Part shown: positions 10,049 through 22,047 of the stretch, piece by piece
Position numbering within the stretch: the stretch's first letter is position 1
Layout: each line of letters opens with the position of its first letter
NCBI GenBank assembly: GCA_034096865.1
Contig: JAWQFJ010009558.1
Span: 20,001-52,500, forward strand
From: Theodoxus fluviatilis
Lineage: Eukaryota; Mollusca; Gastropoda; Cycloneritida; Neritidae
Length of the DNA: 32,500 nucleotides
Direction: 5' to 3'
Notes under the pieces: model-generated
Database searches by the model: none
What the model saw: only the letters and a program-made list of their open reading frames with translations
Told to the model about the DNA's origin: nothing
Made by a program: the position numbers and the translations under genes

Positions 10049-11990
10049 CGATGGTGGTGGTGGCAGTTGTGGTGGTTTTGGTGGTGGTGGTGGTGGTGGT
10101 TGTGGTGGTGGTGGCCGTGGCGGTGGCGGTGGTGGCAGTGGTGGCGATGGTGGTGGTGGTGGCGATGGTAGTCGTGGTGGTGGTGGTGATGGTAGTGGTG
10201 GCCGTGGCGGTGGCGGTGGCGGTGGTGGCAGTGGTTTCGATGGTGATGGTAGTGGTGGTGGTGATGGCCGTGGCGGTTGCGGTGGCGGTAGCGGTGGTGG
10301 CGGTGGTGGCGATGGTGGTGGTGGTGGCTATGGTAGCGGTGGTGGTGGTGATGGTAGTGGTGGTGGTGGTGGCCGTGGCGGTGGCGGTGGCGGTGGTGGC
10401 GATGGTAGTGGTGGTGGTGGTGGTGGTGGCGGTGGGGTGGCGGTGGTGGCAGTGGTGGCGATGGTGGTGGTGGTGGCGATGGTAGTGGTGGTGGTGGTGG
10501 TGGCCGTGGCGGTGGCGGTAGCGGTGATGGTGTCGGTGGTGGAGGCAGTTGTGGTGGCCGTGGTGGTGGCGATGGTAGTGGGGGTGGTGGCGGTGGCGGT
10601 GGTGGTGGTGGTGATGGTGGCCGTGGCGGTGGCCGTGGCGGTGGCGGTGGCGGTAGTGGCAGTGGTGGCGATGGTGGTGGTGGTGGCGATGGTATTCTTG
10701 GTGGTGGTGGTGGTGATGGTAGTGGTGGCCGTGACGGTGGCGGTGGTGGCAGTGGTTGTGGTGGTGATGGTGGTGGTGATGGGGGTGGCCGTGGCGGTGG
10801 CTGTGGCGATGATGGCTGTGGTGGCGAGGTGGTGGTCGTGGTGATGGTAGTGGTGGTGGTGGTGGTTGTGGCCGTGGCGGTGGCGGTAGCGGTGATGGTG
10901 TCGGTGGTGGCGGCAGTTGTGGTGGTGGCAGTTGTGGTGGTGGCCGTCGTTGTGATGGCGGTGGTGGTAGCGGTGATGGTGTCGGTGGTGGTGGCAGTTG
11001 TGGTGGTGGCCGTGGTGATGGTGGTGGTGTTGGTGGCCGTGGCGGTGGCGGTGGAGGCAGTGGTGATGGCCGTGGCGGTGGTGGTGATGGCCGTGGTGGT
11101 GGTGGCGGCGGCGGTGGTGGTGGTGGTGGTGGTGGTGGTAGTGGTGGTGGTGGTGGTGGTGGTGTCGGCGGTTGTGATCGAAGTGGTGGTGGTGGTAGTA
11201 GTGATGGTAGTAGCGTTGTGGTGGTACTAATAGTGGTCGTGGTTGTGGTGGTAATGGTGGTGGTTGTGATAATGATGAGTGAAGGTGGTCTTGGCGGTGA
11301 AAATGTTGGTAAGTAGTGGTTATAGTGATGGTGATAGCGGCAGCAGTGATCGTGGTGGTGGTGGTAGTAGTAGTAATAGTAGTAATTGTGTTGGTAGTAG
11401 AGGTGGTGGTATTAATATGGTCGTGGTCGTGGTCGTGGTGGTAATGGTGAGGAATATGATAATGATGAATCAATGTGGTCTTGGCGGTGATAATGTTGGT
11501 AGGTAGTGGTGATAGTGATAGTGATAGCAGCAGCAGTGGTCGTTATGGTAGTGGTGGTGGGTAGTGGTGGTGGTGGTGATGGTAGTGGTGGTCGTAGTGG
11601 TAGAAGTAGTGGTAATAGTAGTGCTGGAGGTGATGATGAAGATGATGGTATTGGTGGTAGTGGTCACGATGAGTGTGAAGGTGGTTTTGGTAGTGATAAT
11701 GGTAGTAGGTGGTGGTTATAGTGATGGTGATAAGAGCAGCAGTGATCATGATGGTAGTGGTGATGGTAGAAGTGAAGGTAGTGGTAGTGGTGGTGGTAGA
11801 AGTTAAGGTAGTGGTAGTGGTGATGAAAATGGTGGTATTGGTGGTAGTGATCATGATTAAAGTGAAGGTTATCTTGGCGGTGATAATGGTGGAAGGCAGT
11901 GGTTATATTGTTGGTGATAGTAACAGTAGTGATGGTTGTGATAGTGATGATAGTTGTGGAGGTGTTGGTTACGAAAGTGGTGATGGCCGC
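10049..11990. repeat. 1.9-kb GGT/GGC-type triplet array (left arm, G-rich on + strand)
   Basis: Continuous GGT, GGC, GAT and AGT triplets, purest at 10,060-11,170 and grading into GGT/AGT/GAT with A-rich variants to 11,990. Runs of GG every three bases make the plus strand a candidate for two-tetrad G-quadruplexes. The array gives poly-Val/Ala or poly-His/Thr frames that are not genes. Compared with the mirror, the left copy has single-G indels near 10,434 and 10,815, so its frames are broken where the right copy is open for 422 codons. Confidence 0.93.
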
Positions 11991-12218
11991 GTTTGGTAAT
12001 TGTGCTTGTCGTGGAGGTTGTAGAAAATCGATGGTGCTTGCTTCGATACTGATGCTACTGTTACTGCTGCCATTACTGCTGCTCCTGCTTCTGCTCCTAC
12101 TGCTCCTACTAGTTTGTCCCTTGTGGATTAGGGGTAAGGGTAACCCCACCACGTCTCCCTACGCGATTCGCGCGAGACAATAGACCTTATTCACGCGACC
12201 CGCCATTTTGGTTTTAAA

Positions 12219-12429
12219 ACGAGGCCCATTACGCTAACGCGGCGACCGCGCTACCTTCACAGTATTGCTGGAGCGGCAATTTGACAAGTGTTCCGGACTT
12301 TTCTCACGGTGATGTGGAAAGTTGGTCGAACGAAGGCAGAACAATAGCAAGAAGACAAAATGACAAAGGCTATGAGAAGTGGATTGAAGGTTTATCGACT
12401 ACGATGCCATCAAAGGTTGGTACACAGTG
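12219..12429 (+). other. Short open frame near the centre, possible exon or transposon piece, left copy
   Basis: A stop-free frame of about 69 codons contains the words FSHGDVESWSNEGRTIARRQ and DKGYEKWIEGL, then CAAAG|GTTGGT, a possible donor at about 12,417. It has no upstream ATG and is preceded by CCGCCATTTTGG (about 12,201-12,212), a match to the YY1-type promoter motif. The right copy (12,998-13,208) differs by one silent and two replacement changes. The composition is coding-like but I do not recognise a family. It may be the 5' part of a gene or DNA transposon cut off by the palindrome centre. Confidence 0.25.
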
Positions 12430-12700
12430 ACAAGTTCTTTCGCTTAGATTAGAACTGAGTTTGATTTTTTTTTGTTTTCTTGGTGTCGCTTTCAAATTTG
12501 TTCACAGCACTAGGCTGGCTGGTTTACTTAGATGTGATTTTTTTTTAATGCGTGCTAACTGATATTTGGTTTAGAGCTTGAATTTTCAATGATATTACAC
12601 AAGTTCTTTTTCGCTTACAATTCGAGTGTTCGAACCAATGAAAACCACGGAAAGAGACTGCCGTTTCGTTCCTTGCCTGTCATTGGCCAGCTTGTCATGA

Positions 12701-12726
12701 GGTCAGCGCGTGAACACGGGCTGACC
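12701..12726. other. Palindrome centre (dyad axis at 12,713/12,714)
   Basis: GGTCAGC (12,701-12,707) and GCTGACC (12,720-12,726) are the innermost perfect 7-bp arms. Inside them, CGTG (12,709-12,712) pairs with CACG (12,715-12,718) around an AA turn. The only unpaired position before the turn is G12,708 against G12,719. A short natural CGTG/CACG inverted repeat of this kind is the sort of seed that fold-back priming could use, which is an inference. A centre with no real spacer is unstable in living cells, and it is also the signature of hairpin-type sequencing chimeras. Confidence 0.95.
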
Positions 12727-12997
12727 TCATGACAAGCTGGCCAATGAGAGGCAAGGAACGAAACGGCAGTCTCTTTCCGTGGTTTTCATTGGTTCGAACA
12801 CTCGAATTGTAAGCGAAAAAGAACTTGTGTAATATCATTGAAAATTCAAGCTCTAAACCAAATATCAGTTAGCACGCATTAAAAAAAAATCACATCTAAG
12901 TAAACCAGCCAGTCTAGTGCTGTGAACAAATTTGAAAGCGACACCAAGAAAACAAAAAAAATCAAACTCAGTTTTAATCTAAGCGAAAGAACTTGTC

Positions 12998-13208
12998 ACT
13001 GTGTACCAACCTTTGATGGCATCGTAGTCGATAAACCCTTCAATCCACTTCTCATAGCCTTTGTCACTTTGTCTTCTTGCTATTGTTCTGCCTTCGTTCG
13101 ACCAACTTTCCACATCACCTTGAGAAAAGTCCGGAACATTTGTCAAATTGCCGCTCCAGCAATACTGCGAAGGTAGCGCGGTCGCCGCGTTAGCGTAATG
13201 GGCCTCGT
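12998..13208 (-). other. Mirror copy of the central open frame, right arm
   Basis: Reverse-complement counterpart of the frame at 12,219-12,429, pointing toward the centre. Relative to the left copy it has CGCAGT for CACAGT (silent), AAATGTT for AAGTGTT (Ser to Asn) and TCAAGG for TCACGG (His to Gln). It is cut by the same junction. Confidence 0.25.
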
Positions 13209-13436
13209 TTTAAAACCAAAATGGCGGGTCGCGTGAATAAGGTCTATTGTCTCGCGCGAATCGCGTAGGGAGACGTGGTGGGGTTACCCTTACCCCTAAT
13301 CCACAAGGGACAAACTAGTAGGAGCAGTAGGAGCAGAAGCAGGAGCAGCAGTAATGGCAGCAGTAACAGTAGCATCAGTATCGAAGCAAGCACCATCGAT
13401 TTTCTACAACCTCCACGACAAGCACAATTACCAAAC

Positions 13437-15379
13437 GCGGCCATCACCACTTTCGTAACCAACACCTCCACAACTATCATCACTATCACAACCATCACTA
13501 CTGTTACTATCACCAACAATATAACCACTGCCTTCCACCATTATCACCGCCAAGATAACCTTCACTTTAATCATGATCACTACCACCAATACCACCATTT
13601 TCATCACCACTACCACTACCTTAACTTCTACCACCACCACTACCACTACCTTCACTTCTACCATCACCACTACCATCATGATCACTGCTGCTCTTATCAC
13701 CATCACTATAACCACCACCTACTACCATTATCACTACCAAAACCACCTTCACACTCATCGTGACCACTACCACCAATACCATCATCTTCATCATCACCTC
13801 CAGCACTACTATTACCACTACTTCTACCACTACGACCACCACTACCATCACCACCACCACCACTACTACCACCACCACTACCATAACGACCACTGCTGCT
13901 GCTATCACTATCACTATAACCACTACCTACGACATTATCACCGCCAAGACCACAATGATTCATCATTATCATATTCCTCACCATTACCACCACGACCACG
14001 CCCAATATTAATACCACCACCTCTACTACCAACACAATTACTACTATTACTACTACTACCACCACCACCACGATCACTGCTGCCGCTATCACCATCACTA
14101 TAACCACTACTTACCAACATTTTCACCGCCAAGACCACCTTCACTCATCATTATCACAACCACCACCATTACCACCACAACCACGACCACTATTAGTACC
14201 ACCACCAACGCTACTACCATCACTACTACCACCACCACCACTTCGATCACAACCGCCGACACCACCACCACCACCACCACCACTACCACCACCACCACCA
14301 CCACCACCACCGCCGCCGCCACCACCACCACGGCCATCACCACCACCGCCACGGCCATCACCACTGCCTCCACCGCCACCGCCACGGCCACCAACACCAC
14401 CACCATCACCACGGCCACCACCACAACTGCCACCACCACCGACACCATCACCGCTACCACCACCGCCATCACAACGACGGCCACCACCACAACTGCCACC
14501 ACCACAACTGCCGCCACCACCGACACCATCACCGCTACCGCCACCGCCACGGCCACAACCACCACCACCACCACTACCATCACCACGACCACCACCCTCG
14601 CCACCACAGCCACCATCGCCACAGCCACCGCCACGGCCACCCCCATCACCACCACCATCACCACCACCACCACTGCCACCACCGCCACCGTCACGGCCAC
14701 CACTACCATCACCACCACCACCACCAAGAATACCATCGCCACCACCACCACCATCGCCACCACTGCCACTACCGCCACCGCCACCGCCACGGCCACCGCC
14801 ACGGCCACCATCACCACCACCACCACCGCCACCGCCACCACCCCCACTACCATCGCCACCACCACGGCCACCACAACTGCCTCCACCACCGACACCATCA
14901 CCGCTACCGCCACCGCCACGGCCACCACCACCACCACCACTACCATCGCCACCACCACCACCATCGCCACCACTGCCACCACCGCCACCGCCACCGCCAC
15001 CACCACCACCACCACCACTACCATCGCCACCACCGCCACCGCCACCGCCACGGCCACCACCACCACCACTACCATCACCACCACCACCGCTACCATCGCC
15101 ACCACCACCACCATCGCCACCACCGCCACCACCGCTACCGCCACCGCAACCGCCACGGCCATCACCACCACCACTACCATCACCATCGAAACCACTGCCA
15201 CCACCGCCACCGCCACCGCCACGGCCACCACTACCATCACCACCACCACCACGACTACCATCGCCACCACCACCACCATCGCCACCACTGCCACCACCGC
15301 CACCGCCACGGCCACCACCACCACAACCACCACCACCACCACCACCAAAACCACCACAACTGCCACCACCACCACCGCT
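13437..15379. repeat. 1.9-kb ACC-type triplet array (right arm, C-rich on + strand)
   Basis: Mirror of the GGT array, C-rich on this strand, with almost identical overall length (within a few bases). The minus strand has one uninterrupted 422-codon Val/Ala-rich frame (14,107-15,375). It has no signal or domain, is pure repeat, and is not annotated as a gene. Confidence 0.93.
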
Positions 15380-15402
15380 GCTATCTATACAGATGACAAC
15401 TG

Positions 15403-15452
15403 GACGGGAATCGAATCACGTTTCCTGGCAGGGTTCTGTCGCTAACGAAGCT
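15403..15452 (-). other. tRNA-like B-box region, right copy
   Basis: Reverse complement of the left copy (GGGAATCGAATC on this strand), with the same weak A-box/B-box resemblance. No folded tRNA is supported. Confidence 0.2.
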
Positions 15453-15605
15453 CTGCGCTCAGCGCTTTTTTTAAAGAGTGATTTGCGACTTCAAGCGTGT
15501 GAATTTTTCCACCTTTGTGAACACGTCATCGCGCAATGTGTTTTACCTACCCCACTCGATGCTACTAGGTTTTCATTTAGGCACTATTACACCATAGGCG
15601 ATTTC

Positions 15606-15607
<2 letters not shown>

Positions 15608-15674
<67 letters not shown>
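15608..15674. repeat. (AT)n tract, right arm
   Basis: Pure AT repeat of about 67 bp, equal to within a base of its mirror at 9,752-9,819. Confidence 0.95.
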
Positions 15675-15679
<5 letters not shown>

Positions 15680-15694
15680 CCTGATCACTGGAAA

Positions 15695-15757
15695 AGGAGG
15701 AGGAGGAGGAGGCGGAGGAGGAGGAGGAGGAGGAGGAGGAGGAGGAGGAGGAGGAGG
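15695..15757. repeat. (GAG)n tract, right arm
   Basis: GGA/GAG trinucleotide tract with one GGCGGA interruption. Mirror of 9,669-9,733. Confidence 0.93.
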
Positions 15758-15759
15758 TG

Positions 15760-17320
15760 CAGCTTGATACGAGGACGAAAATACATTTGAAAATAAGAAA
15801 AAAGTGATACCAAAAGCGTCAGCAGCGAGCGGTCAGATTCCAAGAACTAACAGACAGACGATGTAAAAGAAAGTAAAATCTAAAAGCAAGTTGACATCAA
15901 AGAGCAGTAGCAGAAAACTCAACTTTGAGCGGCTTTGGTCGATCGCTGTTCTCGGAGATCCACAATAGTGGCAAAGTAACTCCAGAAGGCATCAACGTCG
16001 AAATGTTGGTAAGGACATAGCAAATAACTATTGTATTTATTATACAAAAAGAAGGACAACAGTTACATTATTTGGATAAAATACATCAGGCAGTTATCTC
16101 TGGCGGTTCACTTCACGGATGCAACCTTTTCGCGACATCCAGCCCACAGCTCACCCTCTGCTGTGGTGACTTGCTTTATTTCTCAAAGTTAGTACAAGAA
16201 GGGCAGGCGTCAAATATGATGAAGAAATAAGTGCAACAACATAACCAGCGCGTAACGTTGCGAGCGACAGCGTCTCCGTGCTCGTAAATTCCGCTTGTGA
16301 ACGTCTGCACACCCAGTGTCCGCTGGTCATGTTAGCGCCATTTCGTTACGTGGCAACTCATTCCGACGGGCGCAGCTGAATTCTCGCCAGCGTGCCAGGA
16401 TGGAGTTGAACGAGATCTACAGGGAAATAATCTCTCTGTCGATTTCCAGTTCAGCATTACGAGATGCCAATGGTATTACCAGCGCGTGAAAGATGTAATT
16501 ACGATCGTCTGCTTGCGTCGTCGGTTGTTCGGCGCAAGTTTGCGTCTCCTGCCCGAAAGAGTTTCACGCGCTTTCTTCCGAATCATTGACACAGTTGAGG
16601 GAACATCCGCTCCATGGAAATGAATGTAAAATTAATGCATTCATCACAGCCTTGCGGTTTCACGTGTTGGAAGCCGTAGCTATTGTGCCCACGCCGAGAT
16701 AGTGAAGGATGAGATTTTTCTCTGATATTTTTCCCGCAGTCGAGTGAGAAATACCGCTCTTTCCCGACACGCAGTGAAGCATGCCACAACCGGCGTAATG
16801 GGGCAGCAAATAAAAATGACGATCCCGTCCCGAAACTAACGCGGTGAAAAGTAAGACGTATTCGATTTTGCCAAATTCACTCACATCATATTTTGCTCAG
16901 CCGATTTCCTTTTTTAGTCCGTGGCTGTCGCCGACAGGCGAGAATATCATGATAAATTGATGTCGAGGCTTTAACACAACAAGTAAGATGGAGTGGACTG
17001 AGTGGAAGGGACCAAGGCCCTATAAGAGAAAGAAGAGATAAGCGAGGAAAAGGAAAAACGGCGAGAAGATAAGAGAGAAACACATGATTGAGTGCTCCTC
17101 GTAAACCGCCGACGACGCGATGAAATGGAGTTCTAAGGTAAGGGCGTTTCTACTCGCATACGCATGCCTGTGTAGGCGACAACTAAACACACAAACACGC
17201 ACACAGATGCACGCGCTCACGCATGGCAACACAGACATACGCACATACATACAAGCATCCACACAGAAGTAAGGTCGCGTGTATGAAGGTGCGTACGTTC
17301 GTATATTCGTTTTCACGTTT
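15760..17320. other. Unique sequence, no gene recognised (right arm)
   Basis: Mirror of the unique stretch at 8,110-9,668, with scattered single-base differences. For example, the plus strand at 15,848-15,857 reads AACAGACAGA where the left arm predicts AACAGACGAT. No coding or RNA gene is supported. Confidence 0.4.
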
Positions 17321-17321
17321 G

Positions 17322-17322
17322 T

Positions 17323-17379
<57 letters not shown>

Positions 17380-17429
17380 TCTCTCTCTCTCTCTTTCCTC
17401 TCTCTCTCTCTTTCCTCTCTCTCTCTCTC

Positions 17430-17485
<56 letters not shown>
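17322..17485. repeat. (TC)n tract with TTTCC interruptions, right arm
   Basis: Mirror of the GA tract at 7,940-8,107. The positions of the interruptions differ from the left copy, so tract structure is not perfectly conserved. Confidence 0.93.
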
Positions 17486-17487
<2 letters not shown>

Positions 17488-17782
17488 TGAATGCCCGGTA
17501 TATGAGGATATTAGAATAAGATTTTGAGATCTTGCAGATAAATTTCTGGTCACAGCGCCATGGTCGATCTTTTTTCCTCGGAGGACCAGAAACAAATAAA
17601 AGCCTCAGTATGTATCTCCTACACGCATTCAAAAGGAGATCAGACGCCTGTGCGTATTTCGATCTCGATGAATAGGTTTTTACCTGAAATTGTGTCACAG
17701 ATGTCCTTCCTCATGTATGATCATGTATTAAGATGTGTTACAAGTGAAATGGGCTCGAGACCTATTCAATATAATATGTTCG

Positions 17783-18013
<231 letters not shown>

Positions 18014-18047
18014 AATTCAGTCACGAAGATGAAAAACCAAGACTCAC

Positions 18048-18807
18048 CGACGGTCATGTTGAAGTCAGAGAGCTGTCCCGCCCTCATGCGTGCCGAGTAG
18101 AACCACTCCGAGTCGTTTCCCATATAGTCGTACTCCACGGAAAGGTCCTTCACATTGATACGCCCGTCCGGCATGCGGTAAGCGAAGGGGCAAAACAGGT
18201 AGTAGTCTTTGAACTCGTACCGGTCGTAACAGTTGCCCCCCGCGAAGATGTCGGGGTCCCCCTCCACCATGGACCTCACCTGCGTGTAGAACAGGTACTC
18301 GGACCTCAACACAGACCTGCTGCCGTGCATCCAGATCCTCGTGAGAAAGTTGGCTCTGTTCACTGCCACCAAGGCCTGCTTCTTGAAGCGGTTCAGACCG
18401 TACTGACGGATGACTCCCTTGCCCAGGTTGAAGTGCGTACCAGCCGTGCAGTTGTCCTTGTTGCGATCGTACTGCTCCACCAGTTCCAGGAACTGCTCCA
18501 CCACGTCCTTGGTGCTGGACGTGGCCTCCTCAGGGGGTGACATGGTGGACTTGGGGTGGGGCGGGGGGGCCTCGGTCACTCTGTCCTTTCCCCCCAGCCA
18601 CTCCACGGACACGTTGCCCACGTCTTCGGGAAGATGGTACTGGACGACCGTGTAGTTCCCGGTCTCGGGGTCGTTGACGGTGATGGAGAGCGCGCCCACC
18701 AGCAAGGACAGGGCGTACCCCAGGACCAGGACCAAACGTGGGGCACGGGGTGAGGGGTGGAGGAGGGAAGAGACCCTGAAGGGCCATGACGTCGAGAAGG
18801 CAACCAT
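18048..18807 (-). CDS. GPR158/GPR179-like class C orphan receptor, first coding exon, right copy (partial)
   Basis: Minus-strand duplicate of the exon at 6,619-7,378: ATG at 18,807-18,805, 253 codons, phase-1 donor (CAC at 18,045-18,047 reads GTG on the minus strand). Its translation matches the left copy at every residue, and overlapping frames on both strands also match, so the two 760-bp exons appear identical at the base level. It has the same hydrophobic segment (25-42), Pro/Ser/Thr linker, Cache-like region and five sequons. It is oriented tail-to-tail with the left copy, so both copies are read toward the palindrome centre and both lack later exons. If the palindrome is real, at most a truncated receptor N-terminus could be made here. 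If it is an artefact, this is the same exon counted twice. Confidence 0.6.
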
Positions 18808-19118
18808 CTTAAGTTAGGGGAAAGCGTGGAGGGATGGCGTCTTGAGAAAGTTAAAGAGGGAAATACAGACAGGAAATCTGCTGGGCTTGGGTTTCTTGAA
18901 ACCGAAGTTGTCCTGACGGCGTTCTCATACAAGAGGCAGTCGGTCGCCTTCAAATTGATTCCGCTGGGAAGATCACAGAGATGGGCGGCGGCGGTCCGAG
19001 TCGAAAGCCATGTATGACGCCTTGCCCCGCAGCTTGACGTGAGGTTTCAGTCCAGGCCGTCGTCTGTGGCAGGCATCGTCGTATCATGCAGTGGTCCACC
19101 TCGTGTTGTTGGAGTCAT
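18808..19118 (-). promoter_or_regulatory. 5' UTR portion of the coding exon with upstream ORFs, right copy
   Basis: Counterpart of 6,308-6,618. The acceptor CTTTCAG is read on the minus strand from CTGAAAG at 19,119-19,125. The three short upstream frames seen in the left copy are preserved. Confidence 0.4.
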
Positions 19119-19261
19119 CTGAAAGCAAAGCGGTTTTAGAAATATCAGTGAGCTGCTCCACTGTCTGTGTTCAATTTTTAAAAAAATCTTTGGTTAAGAA
19201 AATAGTTGAACGTGAATGGGAATGAGCGCGATACATCCTGAGGTATCTGCACATACGTCTA

Positions 19262-19385
19262 AATATATGTGCGCGCGCACATATAAATGTGTGTGCGTGT
19301 GTGTGTATGTGTGTGTGCGTGTGTGTGTGCGCGCGCACATATAAATGTCTGTGCGTGTGTGTATGTGTGTGTGTGTGTGTGTGTG

Positions 19386-19422
<37 letters not shown>

Positions 19423-19430
19423 GTGCCTGC
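19262..19430. repeat. (GT)n block with TGTGCGCGCGCACATA motifs, right arm
   Basis: Mirror of 5,999-6,165, holding two copies of the GCGCGC-centred small palindrome. Confidence 0.88.
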
Positions 19431-19564
19431 GTGCATGTATTCGCGCGGGTGAGATGAGTCAGGGAGTGTGTATCAACGTTTGTGTGTGATCGCGCACCAA
19501 CAGGCAGGTTTTCACGTTCAAGCGCCTGTTTGGTGAAACTTAATCAGTGGAGGTGTGCGAGTAT

Positions 19565-19568
19565 TTGT

Positions 19569-19647
<79 letters not shown>

Positions 19648-19800
19648 TGTGTGTATACGTGAGTGCGTGCTCGTGCGCGCGCGCGTATGGGCGTGTGTAT
19701 GTGCGTAACATGTATGTGTACATGTTTGTGTGCGTGCATGCGTGTTTGCGCACGCGCGTATGTGTGCGTGTGTGCATATGTGTGTGTACATATGAGTGCA
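19565..19800. repeat. (GT)n-rich block, right arm
   Basis: Mirror of 5,636-5,862. The pure part is about 19,575-19,645 with a TCTG interruption at its inner end. It is followed by mixed GTGC/GTAT sequence. Confidence 0.92.
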
Positions 19801-21577
19801 TGCATGCGTTTCCTTTGTAATACAGCGGAAACAAAGGTGTAAAACTGTTACCATCAAATAAAACTTATGGTTGTCTCGAAAATTGTCACACAATAGCTAA
19901 TTTTTTATAGAATGGTTTCTAATTAAAATTATTTAAATAATCATTAAATATATTACCTTAGGCATGAATTTTTCTAATGCTATTTTTAAAGAACCAGTGA
20001 ATGTCCAAAATCTGCGACATTGAATTGTTTACATGCTAGAACTCTATCAGGTCAATATTTTTGGTAAGAGTTCAGAAACAAAATTTGCTAGTTAAATCTG
20101 CAGTAGGCGCAATAACAAACAAAATAACTTGGATAACTATTGCGCTTTTCGTAATATGAGAAACAGATAATCAGTGTCAGAGACGTCTTGACGAGAAAAT
20201 GTGGGGTACGGGTACGACTCACATCAAACCCAAATGATTTCTCTCTAGACGAACCTGAGGCAACCGCTTTTGGATAAAGAAACGGATGATTTTGTTATCC
20301 CATGAAACCAATACACCAGTGTCAAGCCAGAGGTAAAACAAAATCGGAGCAAAGGGCGAGGGATTCCAAACAAAGCAATGTCCAAATACTGGAAAACGCC
20401 ATTTTCCTTCAGAAGCAGAGTTGAGTGAAGAGGGTCTGATCCGTTTTGTCTCCAGAATATGTGCCGAAAACGTTCTGCATTTATCAGATCACAGAAATGC
20501 ATTGTCGGAGACATTACATCAACAGCGAACAGGCCTGTCCAATTAGTTACGCGAGTCTGATGGCATCAGTACACTTTGGACAAAGGTCGTTTTCCCTGTC
20601 ACTGGCGTGATGCAATGCCGAGGACAACACCCTCAATATTGCGGAAATTACTTGAACCCATGTAATTTCCACAATATCTGCCGTACACATCGTCACACTA
20701 TCAGGAACTGCCATAGAAAACACTGCCGACAGCAGTCTTGCCACTTGGAGTCGCTGACAGAAGAGAATGAGGAAAAAAAAACTTTTCAATTTCAGACGGC
20801 TTCATGGAGCCATTTCATTAAACTACATGAAATTGATCTCGTGAAGTTTCATGACTGATACATATGGTTAATCTCCTGCCAGAAGTTGTCTAAAATCGGT
20901 TACCATATTTGCAGATGCTCCATAGATGCCGACCAGGATGAGGACACGAAGTCCCTTTTCAGCGGAAGAGAAGTTTGACGGTTTCTTTCGGATCGCTGGC
21001 AATATTCCACAGTGATGGTCCTGATGAGTTCCAAGGTCGCGCAATGTCCATGGAACCAGTTTGAAATCCCCTTGTCAATATCCGCAGCAATTTCGCCTCT
21101 GGTGACTGGGCGAATGTTCACACTACATCCCTGTGTGTGAAGGGTTTGTTCCAGTTGACAGATGCAATAGTTCATGTCACACCTCTTAAACGACACAGAA
21201 TCTGGAGGGCGCGCTTCTCCGTGCTCTATCCATGCAAAATAAATTTTATGAAACTTTATTTATTACGTTAAGCAACACTTGTACAGTCAAAATTTTATGT
21301 CTGATTTGATGTAGGTTTGTGGCAATTATCTTCCCCGTAGACAGAAAACTGAGCTTCCAGCATTGACAGCATGGGATTTTGCCAAAAAGCTCAGTCAGTA
21401 GGCGAAGTTTCAAACAACATTCAAACCACCCAAAGTTCAGTGATGTTACTACTCGCCGATGGCGACACAAACACAGCAAAATTTACGTTCTACAAGAAAT
21501 CCCTGAAATCGAACGTTCCAAGTTCGGCAAAGAAAACGCACACTTTTTAAAAAGTGATTCGAAGAATGAAAACACAC

Positions 21578-22047
21578 CTGTCTCCTGCTTCTTGGTCCCT
21601 CTTCCTCTTTCAAACTTCTCCACAAGAAAATTCCCAGTGGAGACGGAAAGGACACAGGATGCTGTAAGCAGACGACGACGACGACGACAACGAAGACGAC
21701 GACGTTCTCTGTGTGAAAATCGACGAGTTGGAAGTTAAGGCGACGTAAACTCCGAGCTTCGTGGGTCGACAGCAAGTCCCACTCAAGTCTGCTAGTAGCT
21801 CTCCCTCTCTCTGGCTCTGCCTGTCTGTCTCTATCTCAGCCTCTCCCCAGCTCTGCCTCTCGTTTGCCCGCCAGCACGCGCTGTCACTGGCTTGGGTCCT
21901 CGCTGCCAGGTCTCCCCCAGTTCGCCTCGATCTCGAACCAGCGCTTTCCCGCGAACCAGCGTGCGCGCAGGAACAGCAGCAGCAGCAGTAGCAAGAGCGA
22001 TCAATAAGGGGAGAAAACTCTCCTTTGCAAAGCGTTACAGCCGCAAA
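21578..22047 (-). promoter_or_regulatory. Putative promoter/5' UTR first exon of the receptor gene, right copy
   Basis: Counterpart of 3,380-3,849. It is CpG-rich with CAG-rich (about 21,972-21,990) and CGA-rich (about 21,670-21,703) runs. The donor reads CAG|GTGTGT on the minus strand, with the exon ending at 21,578. The role is inferred, as for the left copy. Confidence 0.35.

Larger units (their letters stand above)
19119..21577 (-). other. Probable first intron of receptor gene, right copy
   Basis: Mirror of 3,850-6,307. It includes (GT)n blocks at about 19,262-19,430 and 19,565-19,800. A 98-codon minus-strand frame (20,900-21,196) is open here but frameshifted in the left arm, so the frame is probably not under constraint. 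Confidence 0.4.

Noticed and set aside
14107..15375. 422-codon Val/Ala-rich frame
   Set aside because: Pure GGT/GGC triplet array; the left copy of the same array is frame-broken, so there is no constraint on the frame.
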